A DNA stretch of 64,000 nucleotides from Effrenium voratum (lineage: Eukaryota; Sar; Dinophyceae; Suessiales; Symbiodiniaceae): the NCBI GenBank assembly GCA_963377175.1, contig CAUJNA010001469.1, positions 1 to 64,000 of the forward strand, in the 5' to 3' direction. Shown here piece after piece: positions 1 through 10,091 of the stretch; position 1 is the stretch's first letter, and each line of letters starts with the position of its first letter. The position numbers were made by a program, and so were the translations under genes. A model generated the notes under the pieces. The model had not been told where the DNA came from and ran no database searches. It worked only from the letters and a program-made list of their open reading frames with translations.

Positions 1-668
1 GTGGTTTTTTAGAGAAGCCAAAAGGAAACCCAGCAGGTGAGGGGGAGCACATATTTCTTCAGGAGAAGCCAGGGAAGTGAGGTTTTTTAGAGAAGCCAAA
101 AGGAAACCCAGCAGTTGAGGGGGGCACATATTTCTTCAAGAGAAGCCAGGGAAGTGTGGTTTTTTAGAGAAGCCAAAAGGAAACCCAGCAGCTGAGGGGG
201 CACATGTTTTTTAGTAGAAACCCAGAGAAGTGTGGTTTTTTAGAGAAGCCAAAAGAAACCCAGCAGTTGAGGGGGCACATGTGTTTTAGTAGACACCCAG
301 AGAAGTGTGGTTTTTTAGAGAAGCCAAAAGGAAACCCAGCAGGTGAGGGCAATATTTTCTGCATAGCCAGAAGTGGAGCTAGCCAAAAGGAAACTCAGCA
401 ATAGAGGGGGCACATATTTTCAGGAGAAGCCAGGGAAGTGTGGTTTTTAGAGAAGCCAAAAGAAACCCAGCAGTTGAGGGGGCACATACTTCTTCAGGAG
501 AAGCCAGGGAAGTGTGGTTTTTTAGAGAAGCCAAAAGGAAACCCAGCAGTTGAGGGGGCACATATTTCTTCAGGAGAAGCCAGGGAAGTGTGGTTTTTTA
601 GAGAAGCCAAAAGGAAACCCAGCAGTTGAGGGGGCACATATTTCTTCAGGAGAAGGGAAGTGAGGGTG
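1..668. repeat. 76-bp tandem repeat, about 9 units
   Basis: Units begin near 1, 77, 154, 230, 305, 371 (degenerate and short), 438, 512 and 588, each reading GTGTGGTTTTTTAGAGAAGC at its start and carrying AAACCCAGCAGTTGAGGGGG in its middle. The period is close to 76 bp, not a multiple of three, so the open frames here cycle through three readings and are unlikely to be coding. The array runs off the left edge of the window, so its true length is unknown. The last unit decays at about 660. Confidence 0.9.
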
Positions 669-1981
669 TTTCTTTTTGACTTGGTACCCTCTTCCAGCTT
701 TGAAGGGGAAGCCAGCAAGAGCTCCCAACCCTGGGAACATCATCACTGCAAGCAAGCTCACGTCAGCCATGGTCAATTTTATTGTGCCCCCAGCCGTGAG
801 ATTGGATTTTAGCGAGCGCCCATGTCCTAACCGCATGGCTGGTGTGTGTTTGTACCAAGTGGCGTCTCCGTTTCAGTGGAGAACAGTTCAAATTGTCCGT
901 TGCTCACATCAATTATGGCCTGACAATTAATTGGTGCTTGAGCCGCCAACAGACAGGTGGGTACCCCAGATTCAAAGCAATCAACAAAAGAACGAGAACA
1001 CAATCTTCCTTTCTGGCACAATCCAACAACTAAAACAAAACGGTGCAAAGACACAAGAGTCAAACCAAACAACACAAGACACAACACGTAGCAAACAACA
1101 AAAGCTGACAAACAAAAACAATAACACACCACACACACACAACGCAGAACAACAAGACGCAATCAACAAGAAACAACGAGAAAATCAAGACACATCGATT
1201 CTCCAAAGACAAAGGGGCATGGCTATGGAAAAGCACCTGTTCCGGGGGGTGGTTTCCCATTCTATAAGAAACAGGGCTTCAAATCCCACCCATCCAAAGC
1301 ACCAACTAAGGTTTCGAATGGCCCAAACATTGTCCCAACTCGTTTTCACCACTCTAGGCTGGAATTAGGACCCCTGCAAAAAACTATAGCTTTTTTGCCT
1401 GGTGAGTGGAAAACAAAGGAACCCCAAAAAAGCAAAAAAGCAAAACGGGGAGCTAATTCTGGGGAAGCACGAGTTGGCCCAACCCAAAAAACGACCAAAG
1501 TCCATCACACTGTCAGCCGGCTCATAGCCCGACTTTCTGGAACGGATACCCAAAACCGGACTTGAGAATCCAACAGACCGGGCGACTCGGTCCAAGTTCA
1601 AGCGCTCTTGGCCAGGAAGTGGCAACCCACAACTTCCGCAACCGAAGAAAACACGCAAAACAAGACAAACCACCGAAAACCACGGGACAAAAATCATGAA
1701 AGCCAAAACGGCCAAAGACAAATTCAAGAAGAAGGCGAACCAAGCAAATGAACTACACAAATAAGCTCAGCTTTCGGGTCCAATTCAGAACTACTCCCAC
1801 CAAGTTTCAAACAACAAGTTAATTAAAGCCCAAGCAACCGCTACCAAATGGCCATAAAGTAAAAACGGGAACTTAACTTCACACCCTTGGTATGGTAGCA
1901 AAAATACATAGGCTGGTTGCAGCCCCGCAGAACAAAACAAACTTGCCAAGAACCGCGAAGTTTAACCAACCCTAAGGTTAC
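669..1981. other. no gene recognised; A/C-rich strand-biased stretch
   Basis: From about 965 to 1200 the plus strand is almost free of T apart from scattered bases and is built of ACAA/CAAC/AGAA words, giving open minus-strand frames rich in Cys, Val and Phe that look like composition artefacts. At 1247-1312 there is a dispersed repeat with a tRNA B-box-like word, shared with 6465-6545 and 6990-7062. No exon with convincing codon bias was seen. Confidence 0.5.
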
Positions 1982-2038
1982 TCTGAACCCTCAAAATACC
2001 CGTAAAAAATGTGTACTCCCCCAAAATTATGGAGTGAC
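1982..2038 (-). mobile_element. degenerate copy of palindromic element family 1
   Basis: On the minus strand this copy keeps the centre and one arm of the family-1 palindrome and ends in GAGGGTTCAG; the opposite arm is lost. It begins about 17 bases downstream of the donor-like GTAACA of the candidate exon at 2056-2203, so exon, donor, element and TTCAG acceptor are in the order expected of an intron of about 74 bases. Splicing there would reach a stop within two codons. Confidence 0.6.
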
Positions 2039-2055
2039 TTCCCTTTTTTTGTTAC

Positions 2056-2203
2056 GGGCAGTTTGAGGCTCCAGGTCCTCAAGACAACAGTTGCAGGCAA
2101 GGGCTCCGTGGCTTTTGCCCCGCGCCTCAGACTCCGTGGAGCTCCACTCGCTAGCGGTCCTGGATGACGTGGACGAGCAGGTGGTGGAGTCTTCCAACTC
2201 GTC
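2056..2203 (-). CDS. candidate exon, Ser/Thr-rich acidic protein
   Basis: A 148-base minus-strand stretch with strong G/C in third positions, preceded by an acceptor-like CCGCGCCAG and followed by the donor-like GTAACA. The translation begins DELEDSTTCSSTSSRTASEW and ends with the Cys-bearing ACNCCLEDLEPQTA. No domain was recognised. The exon call rests on codon bias plus the two splice signals. The reading frame would end two codons into the next exon if the adjoining family-1 relic is the intron. Confidence 0.4.
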
Positions 2204-3841
2204 CTGGCGCGGGTTCACCGGAAAACCACTTGGCTCGGCCAAGTTGATTCGCCAATGACTGGGCTACAACCCAGGGCTACAACTTCCATTTAAGCTTAAG
2301 CCACCTGGAAAGAATAACCATATTCCCAGTAGTGAAATTGATGCCCTTTAAAACCAACAAGGGAAAATAACAAATCATCTTAAGCAAATGGACAAGGAAA
2401 CCACTTAAAGGGGCGATCGCTTTGGTACGTGAGTCAAGTGGCTTGCAAGCCTGGTTCGACTTGTAACCATGGGCTTTTGCGGGTTCCAACCTGTTACTTG
2501 GGTGCTCGGCCAAGCTAGTAAGTGGTTAGCAAACCTGGCTGATCAGCCACTGGGTTAACCTCACTGGAAGTGGATTGCAACGGTGGCTCACCACTTAACT
2601 TGGCCGAGCACACGATAGCTACAAGGGAACTACGATCTACCCTACCACGTCACCTGGAACCCGAGGCTCGGAAAAGGGGTCCCGTTAAAAGGAGAATGGG
2701 CCAAATCAGGACCGATTCCCCGAACGCCGAACGCTTGCAGGTGAAAAGGGGCGGGTTTCATGAACCCCGGTAGCCATGGTTCTTGCCTGTTTAAGCTTCC
2801 ATTTGCTTCAGCCAGATGGAATTAAAAAAAAAGTATTCCCAGTAGTGAAATCGATGGAAGTAAGTGGGTGACCAAGAATCGTGGGAGTCCGAAACCTCGT
2901 CCAATGGAGGGTAGGCTGAGGGTAAAGTGATGGTTTGACTGTGGCATGTGGAGTTTCTCCACTTGGTGAACGCAAAAGGAGGGTTCTTCTCATACGGAGC
3001 TTCCTCTACAAATGGTGGTAAAGGGAAAGCAAGAGGGAACAACTCATTTTAGTGGTCCTCTTTGAGACACACCAGGTTGTTCTGCTTGTTTGAGTAGAAT
3101 AAGGACCATACTAATCAAAGGAATCCTAAAACAAAATCCCCACTAAATAGAGTGTCCGAATCCGAAAACTCTCTCCCCTAGCCCTTGGTATCGCCATCAA
3201 TTCCCCACGATGCCTTCGGTTACTAGGCAAGATGGAGCCAGCAAGCCACTCGCCTCTTCGGACAACTATGGGATAAACAATTCATGGCTCCCAAACTCAG
3301 AGCAAGGGACGCGACCATCGGAAGCCCTTGCCATGTTTCTACCTGCGCAAAAGCCATCCTCAAACAAGTAGTATCATTGTTTCTGATCCATATTCAGTGA
3401 AACAAAAGCAATATGTGTATGGTCTCTGATCTCAAAGGAGATCCTAGGCCCTTCAAAAGACCTACTTGGATGCGAGTCAATCCCCGGAAGTAGGTTCTAA
3501 CCACAAGGGAACTCACCAATTCTAATTAGTCAACCAGTCATGACCATTGTTGTAGTCTACTTGTGCGGGTTGGTTTGACCTAAATACAAGGAGAAAGGAC
3601 CATCACTGGAGGTCTGAAATTCACCGGTTCTCATTCCAACCCTCAATGTTGCAATTGATCTCCCTTCGACTAGAAATCAACCATGAGAGGAACATGAGGG
3701 CATCCGTTCTTGCCATGTGAATTCAAAGAATTTTGGGGGCTGGGAGGGAGGAAGGGGGAGGTAGCCCAAAATAAGCCCTTGAGGCCTTCTTTTCTCCGAG
3801 CTTCCTGCTGCTCCCTCCCACCCCCTCCCTCCTCCCCTCAG
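2204..3841. other. no gene recognised
   Basis: Open frames exist on both strands but lack third-position bias and splice signals at their ends. Nothing recognisable was found apart from repeated fragments such as CCCAGTAGTGAAATYGATG near 2328 and 2838, which show a short duplication. Confidence 0.4.
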
Positions 3842-3990
3842 GCAGGCACTGGATCCGAAACTGAACATGGGCCCCACTTTGCTTTGCTTCTCGCGGGCGG
3901 AAGGAACCCGCCTTCTCCGGCACTCCAGGGAGTGCGAGAGGCAGGAAGCCCTTCACCAGTTCCGGCGGGGAAGCCACGGGGGGATCCAGC
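3842..3990 (+). CDS. candidate exon of plus-strand gene (3.8-6.4 kb)
   Basis: Preceded by one of the best pyrimidine tracts in the window, ending CCTCCTCCCCTCAG at 3841. The frame starting after one base reads QALDPKLNMGPTLLCFSRAE and continues in Arg/Glu-rich sequence with strong third-position G/C. The 3' boundary is unclear because no good GT donor follows in the expected place; the end given is approximate. It may be the first visible exon of the gene that continues to 6430. Confidence 0.35.
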
Positions 3991-4812
3991 CTCAGCTTCT
4001 TTTTTGCGTGTTTTTGCTGGAAAAACCTGTGGCAACAATTAAAGAGGTCCCAAGATTCGAGGCGTGGGACAAGTCATTGGTGCTGTGAGTTCGCACCCGT
4101 GGATTTGCCCTGCTGGTGTGAAGTGGACTGGAGCTTGTCTCAAAATGGGGGGGAACCCCCCAATCGGGTAGCTTGCTTTGGTTTCCCCTCAAAGCAGGCG
4201 CGAACAGTAACAGTGTCTCCTCAATATTAGAAACACCAATTTCAGCAGTTGTTTGCCCTCATCTTGGGATCTTCCTAAAACCTGGGTGTCAAAGTTTGGC
4301 GCATGTTTTACGTGTAAAATACTGTAGCGGGGCTGTCGGATGTTTTACTTGAACAATGGGTGCTTTGCTTCTTGTTTATATAAGTTGGACATTGATCAAA
4401 TAATTCCAAATGCTTCTTTCTGAAAAGCGCTAAGCAGAGTTTCCAGCCCCTGATTAGTACGGTCCTTCAAATTGATCCGAAGTAAATGAAATTCAGGTAT
4501 ATGTCTGTTTCCAACTTGTGCCTACCCATTCCATTAATGGTAAGTTGGAAAGAGCTATCCCTTTATGGGGGCCCAGTACAACCCCCGCTACCTCTCACTT
4601 CGAGAACGTCCAAGCGTTGTGCTCGCCGCTCAAACAATCTTCATTCGACTAGACAAGGGTGGTAGGTTTCATCATGGAATCGCGTTTCCGACCTTGCACC
4701 ACGTTCACCTCAAGACAACTAAGATGGCTAAAACTACTGTAGCTTCTAGGATGTAATTGTACTACTCCTTCTTGCGCTGATGGCGCATTTTTCATTCCAC
4801 TTTTCGACGCAG

Positions 4813-4916
4813 ACAGCCCGCCACAAAAAACTGAGCTTGCGGAAGCTTTGGCTTCCAAAAACCTGAGCAGCGAAGACTTGTCAGCCAAGTCCAGGGGGCC
4901 CCATGCCCAGACTTGG
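4813..4916 (+). CDS. candidate exon of plus-strand gene
   Basis: The acceptor CCACTTTTCGACGCAG precedes a 104-base open stretch whose frame (after two bases) reads SPPQKTELAEALASKNLSSE, a soluble, helix-forming sequence. A GTGCGC donor follows the TGG at 4914-4916. Third-position bias and the pyrimidine tract support an exon. Function is not recognisable. The join to the next exon is not settled; see the family-1 element at 4976. Confidence 0.35.
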
Positions 4917-4975
4917 GTGCGCTGATCGTTGATCGCGCGTTGATCGCAATGTGTCTGTGGGCAAGGTAATAAGTA

Positions 4976-5065
4976 CCTGGACCCTCAAACTACCCATAAA
5001 AATGGGATATCACCCCATAATTTTGGGGGTCAAACCCATTTTTGAGGGAATTTTGAGGGTTCAGG
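4976..5065 (+). mobile_element. family-1 palindromic element, possible introner
   Basis: A near-complete copy: left arm CCTGGACCCTCAAACTACCC, right arm ending TTTTGAGGGTTCAGG, with TA on both sides as a 2-bp target duplication. If spliced as GTACCT (4973) to TTCAG (5064) it joins a short upstream frame reading NVSVGKVIS to the 5065-5304 exon in phase. An alternative donor GTAATA at 4966 would change the downstream frame. Intron status here is therefore probable but not unique. Confidence 0.75.
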
Positions 5066-5304
5066 TAGCAGAGTGCCTCCACCTGAGCAAATTTGCCGCG
5101 GCTCCTACCCAACAAACAGAACTTCTGGAAACGCACCACTGGCCGCAACCAGAGATTTGAGAGTTCCTCTGCAGGTTCCCCCAACTTCCATGCGTCGAGC
5201 CCGGCGCGTCAAATCTGAGTTTTGCAACACAAAGTCAGTCCGGAAAGTCGGAAGTGAGGAGACTCCCTTTAAACGTTATCCCAAAGTCTCCGGAAGTGCA
5301 TCTT
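5065..5304 (+). CDS. candidate exon of plus-strand gene
   Basis: A 240-base stretch between two family-1 elements. In the frame that stays open throughout it reads RVPPPEQICRGSYPTNRTSG at its start and is basic near its end (MRRARRVKSEFCNTKSVRKV). A competing frame starting VAECLHLSKFAAAP is also coding-like but stops at 5160. The position between two elements whose ends carry AG acceptors is the main evidence for an exon; the frame needs transcript data. Confidence 0.35.
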
Positions 5305-5306
5305 GT

Positions 5307-5398
5307 ACTTGACCCTCAAAAATACAACTCAAAAATGGGAGATACCCCCATTTATGGCGGGTGATATCCCGTTTTTATGGGTAGTTTGAGGGTCCAGG
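5307..5398 (-). mobile_element. family-1 palindromic element, inverted copy
   Basis: This copy is in the opposite orientation to that at 4976 but still presents GAGGGTCCAG then G on the plus strand, because the arms are inverted repeats. The flanks are TA and CA, so the target duplication is imperfect. A donor-like GTACTT lies at 5305 and the acceptor-like CCAG ends at 5397, giving a possible 93-base intron between the exons at 5065 and 5398. Confidence 0.75.
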
Positions 5399-5533
5399 CA
5401 CACGAAACGGAAGAGAGACCGTTCGCCCGCAAAACGTTGGCGACTCCCTTTCGAAGGACCTCAGGATCCAGCGCCCCCCTCTGCTCCTCTACCCCGAGCT
5501 TTCGTGAAATACAACCGGAAAACGAGACCGCAA
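5398..5533 (+). CDS. candidate exon of plus-strand gene
   Basis: It starts directly after the family-1 element. Two frames are coding-like: one reads AHETEERPFARKTLATPF and reaches a strong GTGAGA donor at 5534; the other reads TRNGRETVRPQNVGDSLSKD, has very strong third-position G/C and stops at 5507. The first is in phase with the acceptor TTTTCAG at 5664; the second is in phase with the upstream exon at 5304. I cannot decide between them from sequence. Confidence 0.35.
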
Positions 5534-5699
5534 GTGAGACCGCAAGTTGGGGTCTCCTGTGGTTTCCCAAGGATCCGGGGGCGGACTGTATGACGTATGG
5601 GGTGGTTTGTATTAAGCATTTGGTTTTGCTTTTGTCCTTTTTGTTTGTGTGTGTGTGTTTTCAGTTTGTTTTTGCTCGGTACTTTTTGTCGGACGCAAG

Positions 5700-5886
5700 G
5701 GTCAACCAATATGTTGGCACCACGCAAAGGAATCCGGAAGGAAAACAACGGCGTTCGATCAAAAGGATCCTTCACTGAACTTGAAGCCAACACGCAGGAA
5801 GATTATTGAAGATGAAGCTATCGAAAAGCCATCAGGAAGTCGAAAAGAACCCCTCAAAAAAAACAAAAAAACTGTGAGATACAAAG
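5700..5886 (+). CDS. candidate exon, Lys-rich, of plus-strand gene
   Basis: Preceded by a long T/G-rich tract and two possible acceptors (TTTTCAG at 5664 and CGCAAG at 5699). The frame reads GQPICWHHAKESGRKTTAFD, then becomes Lys/Arg-rich and ends at AAAG followed by the donor GTAGCA. It ends after the first base of a codon, exactly the phase needed by the exon at 6090. Function is unknown. Confidence 0.45.
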
Positions 5887-6089
5887 GTAGCACAAGTTCG
5901 CTCTGTACAGCCGAGCAGCATCTCTGGCTCTGCCGGCCTGACTGGCATCTTGACCCTCTGTCCGATCATCATGTTCCCGATAAAACCCCGAGCCGCGCAG
6001 AGAAAAACGAGGCGTGTGTCTAGGTCGGCCTGAGCCACGACCCTGCGGAACTCACGGCAAGTGGGTGGTGAAAAACTCACCTGCTCCAG

Positions 6090-6430
6090 GCATCTTACCA
6101 CCCTTTCTTCCGAAGGTCATGATGCTGGCCTCAAACTCACCCTGGTTTACCCGGGTGAATCTCAGCGGCACACCCAAGAAGGCAACAACAAACAACAGCG
6201 ACCTGAGGCCCAAGATTTGGGAGTTGTACGTGTTTCGGGGAACAAAAACCCGCAAAGCAGCCGCACCGCAAAGCCAACATATGATCTGCATTCGAACCAG
6301 AAAACGGGGTACACAAGAAGAACAGGGGTTCTTTGAGGCTATGAAAGGTTCCAAGAGAGGTAGGCATTTCCTTGAGAGCCTCCATGGCGCACACGGAAGC
6401 CTATGGCTCTTGGCGCATTTTGAAGTCTAG
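6090..6430 (+). CDS. candidate terminal exon of plus-strand gene
   Basis: The acceptor CACCTGCTCCAG precedes a 341-base exon in phase with 5886. It reads ILPPFLPKVMMLASNSPWFT, continues through WELYVFRGTKTRKA and ends LHGAHGSLWLLAHFEV with a TAG at 6428. Third positions are G/C-rich and no frame interruption is seen. The preserved phase across the intron 5887-6089 is good support that 5700-5886 and this exon belong together. No domain was recognised. Confidence 0.5.
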
Positions 6431-6464
6431 AAACGTGGTTTGGAGCCCTGCGCTAGGAGGTTAG

Positions 6465-6545
6465 AGGGTGGTTTCCCATGATCACCCTGCACAGGAACCA
6501 GGGGTTCAAATCCAAATGCAAACCGGCAACTAAGGCTTACTTGAG
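6465..6545 (+). repeat. SINE-like dispersed repeat with B-box-like word
   Basis: Contains GGTGGTTTCCCAT followed about 20 bases later by ACCAGGGGTTCAAATCC, which matches the tRNA internal B box (GGTTCRANTCC), and ends near CAACTAAGGCTT. Related copies lie at 1247-1312, 6990-7062, 49895-49955 and 52700-52770. A tRNA-derived SINE is the likeliest reading; no A box or poly-A tail was established. Confidence 0.45.
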
Positions 6546-6989
6546 AAACGTTATCCGTGGCTTGTCCGTGAGGCAAGGTGTCCTTCAAGCAGCTTGCTTT
6601 CCTTTCAGCAGGGAATGAACCAACCCAGACGAAGCCAGCAAGCAACAAGTCATCAGGTCACCAGTTTCCATGGTAGGCCAAGGGAAAAGCATCATGTAAC
6701 TCTGGAGATCCCCAAGGGGGAAGAACCCGAAGAACCCGCTCTCCGCTGCCCGCCCACGTACCTTCCTATGAATGGGATTTTCCAGAACTGGGATCTATGG
6801 GGTCAGCAGAACTGGGATCTTGGGCTCGAGTTCGGACGAGAGATCCCTTCGCACAACCTAAGCCTGGAATGATGCGATTCCACGGAAAATACCCAACCAA
6901 ACGAGGGTTTCAACCATTTCATCTCGTGCGCTTTGTGTCCTCCATCAGACAAGAAGAGTCTTGGGACTTCTGGAAGCCTCAGGTGGATT

Positions 6990-7062
6990 GGAGGTTGGGT
7001 GGCTTGCCATTTACAAGAACCAGGGGTGCAAATCCAAATCCAAACCACCAAAGGCTTCCCTG
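6990..7062 (+). repeat. SINE-like dispersed repeat, second copy
   Basis: Shares with 6465-6545 the order TGGGTGGCTTGCCAT, ACCAGGGGTGCAAATCC and AACCACCAAAGGCTT. The B-box-like word has one change (GGTGCAAATCC). It ends immediately before a family-1 element at 7068. Confidence 0.45.
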
Positions 7063-7067
7063 ATCTG

Positions 7068-7156
7068 CCTGGACTTTCAAACTACAAATAAAAATGGGAT
7101 ATAACCCATAATTTTGGGGGTCAAACCCATTGTTAAGGGAATTTTGAGGGTTCAGG
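7068..7156 (+). mobile_element. family-1 palindromic element
   Basis: Left arm CCTGGACTTTCAAACTAC, right arm ending GAGGGTTCAGG, with TG on both sides as a 2-bp duplication. The base before the duplication is C, so no GT or GC donor is formed, and neither flank is convincingly coding; this is probably an intergenic insertion. Confidence 0.85.
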
Positions 7157-7419
7157 TGGCTTCTTTCTCACATGCAGAGGTCGAACAGGGCCCTGGAATG
7201 ACCTTGATGCCATGCAACCGTCAGCTGGTGCAACGAATCACCGCTACCAAGGGAGACCTCACCTTCGGGCCGAAATAGTGATCTTTAAAACCAAAAGAGG
7301 AGATATATCGGGTTGATGGGGGCAAACCACTCACAAGATCATGATATTTCCCACTACATGAAGAAAACAAAGCGTTCCATGATGCCATTTGGGGACAGAA
7401 TGGATTGATCACCCCCCCT

Positions 7420-7519
7420 GGGTGTGGGTCAAAAATAGGTACCCAAAATGGAACCCTGGTAAATGAAAAAGTTGACTAAAACCTGCGGTCCCTTGGTAGT
7501 TTAATTTTGACCCATACCC
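7420..7519 (+). mobile_element. family-3 TIR element (TGGGTCAAAA ends)
   Basis: Starts GGGTGTGGGTCAAAAATAGG and ends AATTTTGACCCATACCC. Its inner words ACTAAAACCTGCGGTCCC and ATGGAACCCTGGTAAATG are shared, in either orientation, with the copies at 8303, 9976 and 13804. Confidence 0.7.
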
Positions 7520-8025
7520 ATCTTGCAACCCCCCTCAGCTCCTGAGCTTCGAGCACGGCATTCTTTCCTCAGCGCGACGGGTTTCTTGTTTTGTCACAGG
7601 AACAAGGAGTCGCCACTCGTGCTGAACACCAGGGCTGGCTCACGAAGGCTCCCCTTTTGGCTTGGAGTCCCGAAAAGTCGATTCATTCGGGGGACTCTGA
7701 CGATGGCAATCAAGCAAACCGTCCATGGCTCAAGGGTACACCAGACTCGTGGTATCAACCAGCATTCGTGCGTTCATCCATCAAACCATCAACTTGTGCG
7801 AAGCGGAGTCTGTCCAGCCGCTGTATTTAGCCAGCCTTAGCATACCGCATACTACATCATCGAATCATATCCAAAACTAATATTGTCAGATTCTGGATTA
7901 TGTTTCGTCAACTTTCCAACTATCCGTCACATAACATTGGAGGAGACCCAACTGTAAGCATTGCTTGAGCGGTGCCCAACACCCGGCGAAGTTGTGGTTC
8001 TGCATTGTTTTAAAGATGTAATAAA

Positions 8026-8146
8026 CATGGGCATGGGTCAAAATCCTGTACCCCGAGTGAACATCCCAATCCCCACAAAAAAAAATAAACTAAAATGGGT
8101 GGACCTACCCCAAAAAGGTACCATTGGTTTTGACCCACAGCCATAT
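8026..8146 (-). mobile_element. family-3 TIR element
   Basis: Ends are ATGGGCATGGGTCAAAATCC and GGTTTTGACCCACAGCCATA. On the minus strand its 5' end reads GGCT then GTGGGTCAAAACC, giving a GT donor. The minus strand beyond 8146 is an open frame (about 8147-8250) reading VVFHDFLPPVEKVNCQG that could be an exon, but its codon bias is weak and it contains a B-box-like word, so it is not called as a gene. Confidence 0.65.
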
Positions 8147-8302
8147 AGAGCCACCTAGTCTCTCGGCCAAGGTTCGACCCCTGACAGTTCACTTTTTCTA
8201 CCGGTGGGAGAAAATCATGGAAGACCACCTTTCCTTCTGGTGTTTCCTGCCCCAACTCGTAGGAAAATCAAACGATAGAGAGTCTGCTTCATCCACCGTA
8301 AA

Positions 8303-8397
8303 ATGGGTGTGCCTCAAAATTAAAGAGTCAGGGCTACGCAGGTTTTAGTCTTTGCTTCCATTACCAAGGTGCCATTTTGGTACATTGTTTCAGCCAC
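8303..8397 (-). mobile_element. family-3 TIR element adjoining an exon
   Basis: Related to 7420 and 9976 by TAAAACCTGCGTAGCCCTGA (minus strand), the CATTACCAAGGTGCC word and degenerate TIR ends. On the minus strand it starts GTGGCTGAAAC immediately after the exon at 8398-8598, so the element supplies the donor. Confidence 0.55.
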
Positions 8398-8598
8398 AGC
8401 CAAATACACAACATGGTTGTGGAGAGGTGAGCTACAAGGCGTTTCTCGTCTGCTACAATGGTTATCTGCCGACTCGATCGCTTCTCGCCAGGTCACTGGG
8501 GTCGGGAGCCCCCGCGTCGAAGCCTGCGAAAGCTTCGGCTTGGGAAAGCCAAGGCAAAATCCCAAGTCCGCAGAGATGACATGGATGTGATATTTTTT
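8398..8598 (-). CDS. candidate exon of minus-strand gene
   Basis: A 201-base, 67-codon stretch starting after the acceptor CCGCCCACAG and ending at the family-3 donor GTGGCT. It reads KKYHIHVISADLGFCLGFPK, then TPVTWREAIESADNHCSRRE, with strong third-position G/C and codon phase 0 at both ends. The opposite strand carries a longer open frame (8458-9096) without comparable codon bias across its length. Function is not recognised. Confidence 0.4.
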
Positions 8599-9097
8599 CT
8601 GTGGGCGGTGCAGGGGGCTTTGGTGGACATCATGTTGGGTGTGTGGTTTAAAGGGCCTTGTAAACAAAGACAGTTGGGTGCGGATTTATGCCCAACCAGT
8701 TGGCCAAATGGGTTCCTTAACATTCATAGCGAGAGATTTGCCCCAACAATCGATGTCCTTGGGAGTTCCCAAGCCACCAAAAGAATGTGCTTCCTTAAAG
8801 CAGGTCCTTCTGACTCCCCGATGAAGGGTCCCAATCAATGCTCATGGAACGTAAGATATGAAGAGATGGGATTTCAACCAGTCGAAGAGTTTCCGTATGG
8901 GACCACGAAACTTGCGAAAAACAGAAGGGGAATCCACAAAGTTTCCTTTGAAGAGGATATTTGCCAGGTTCCTTCTCAATCCGCCTACCCGAGCAGATTC
9001 CCTGCAACAAACTGCGGATGGGCTGAATCCAGTTGGGATGGATCCATGATAAACCACCTACCAAGTGGTGAGCAGCGGAACTGTGTCTTTTTGTAAC

Positions 9098-9182
9098 ATC
9101 CACCAAACGGAACTCAGCGGCAGTAAGGACTTCTGATCCCCCCAGCGCTCCAAGAAAAGAGGCCATGCTTGCCCCACTGGAA
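9098..9182 (-). CDS. candidate short exon of minus-strand gene
   Basis: Eighty-five bases between the acceptor GGCTTCACTCAG and the donor GTTACA. The frame reads SSGASMASFLGALGGSEVLT then AAEFRLVD. Composition and codon bias are coding-like. It lies between the exons at 8398 and 10092 on the same strand and may belong to the same gene, but phases across the long gaps could not be tested. Confidence 0.35.
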
Positions 9183-9975
9183 CTGAGTGAAGCCATTGGC
9201 AACGGACAAAAGGCTCAAAGCAGCCCAAGAGGCAATAAAAGGGCAACCAGCAATTTTGCTTCTGAAAGTACTGGGCACCAAGTTCTCCACCACCCGGAAT
9301 CTTGAGTTTTAATCTCTACAAGTGTATGTTGCCCCCTTATTTCACGCTTCTATTTAGGCTTCTGCCCAACTGAGCAAAGACAATGGTTTGACTCTGCCAA
9401 AAGGGAACTCGACTTTGACCCCTAGAGGAAGCCAAGCAAAATCCAACTGGAACCCAAAGAAACCGAACAAGAGTTCCAACAAGAGCCCAAACAATACTCC
9501 CAACATGAAACTCGAAAGAATCCGAAGGAAAACCGCAATGGAAGCGCCTCAATCCACTAACACATACATCTCAAGTGGGAAAGAGGAGTTGCCACTTTCT
9601 GGTGGACTGTAGGAACCCAAAACAGGACGATGAGCGAATCAATCCGGAGGACGCTTCTGGCTCCCAAAACAAGTGCAGACTTGCTTGTTGCATTTTGAGG
9701 GATTCGTCTTACAATCGAATCCCTACTGGAGAAACATGGGGCCCATCAATGGAGCCGCACATGGCAGGGCTGGAAATCCCCTCCCCCAATTCCATGCAAT
9801 CGAACAAGCAAAGTTTGTAGATCTCGGAGGATTCCTGGGCAATACTGAATTGCCCTACGGACTTGGAACTAAGATAACCAATATAACCTTTTGGGGCCAT
9901 GACTAAATATGGGAACCCAAAGTGGGAAAACAAAAAGGCCAACAGGTCGAAAGCTCGATTCGCTCTGAACTGAGA

Positions 9976-10091
9976 ATATGGGTATGGGTCAAAATTAAAC
10001 CACGGGACCGCAGGTTTTAGTCAGCTTCTCCATTTACCAGGGTTCCATTTTGGGGTTACCCAATTTTTGACCCACATGTACTTTGACCCAC
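9976..10091 (-). mobile_element. family-3 TIR element adjoining an exon
   Basis: Plus-strand ends are ATATGGGTATGGGTCAAAA and TTTTTGACCCACATG, followed by a second CTTTGACCCACATAT, so the end is duplicated. The core AAACCACGGGACCGCAGGTT and TTTACCAGGGTTCCATTTTG matches the other copies. On the minus strand it supplies a GTGGGT donor directly after the exon at 10092. Confidence 0.7.

Noticed and set aside
1..668. CRISPR-like array
   Set aside because: The repeats are directly adjacent with no unique spacers; this is a satellite. The same applies to 21.0-21.8 kb.
5883..6042. Minus-strand exon reading VVAQADLDTRLVFLCAARGF
   Set aside because: It has acceptor and donor-like ends, but the plus-strand gene model through the same interval is supported by preserved phase, so it is not called.
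8458..9096. 212-codon plus-strand open frame
   Set aside because: Codon bias is not maintained along it, and two minus-strand exons with splice signals lie in the same interval.
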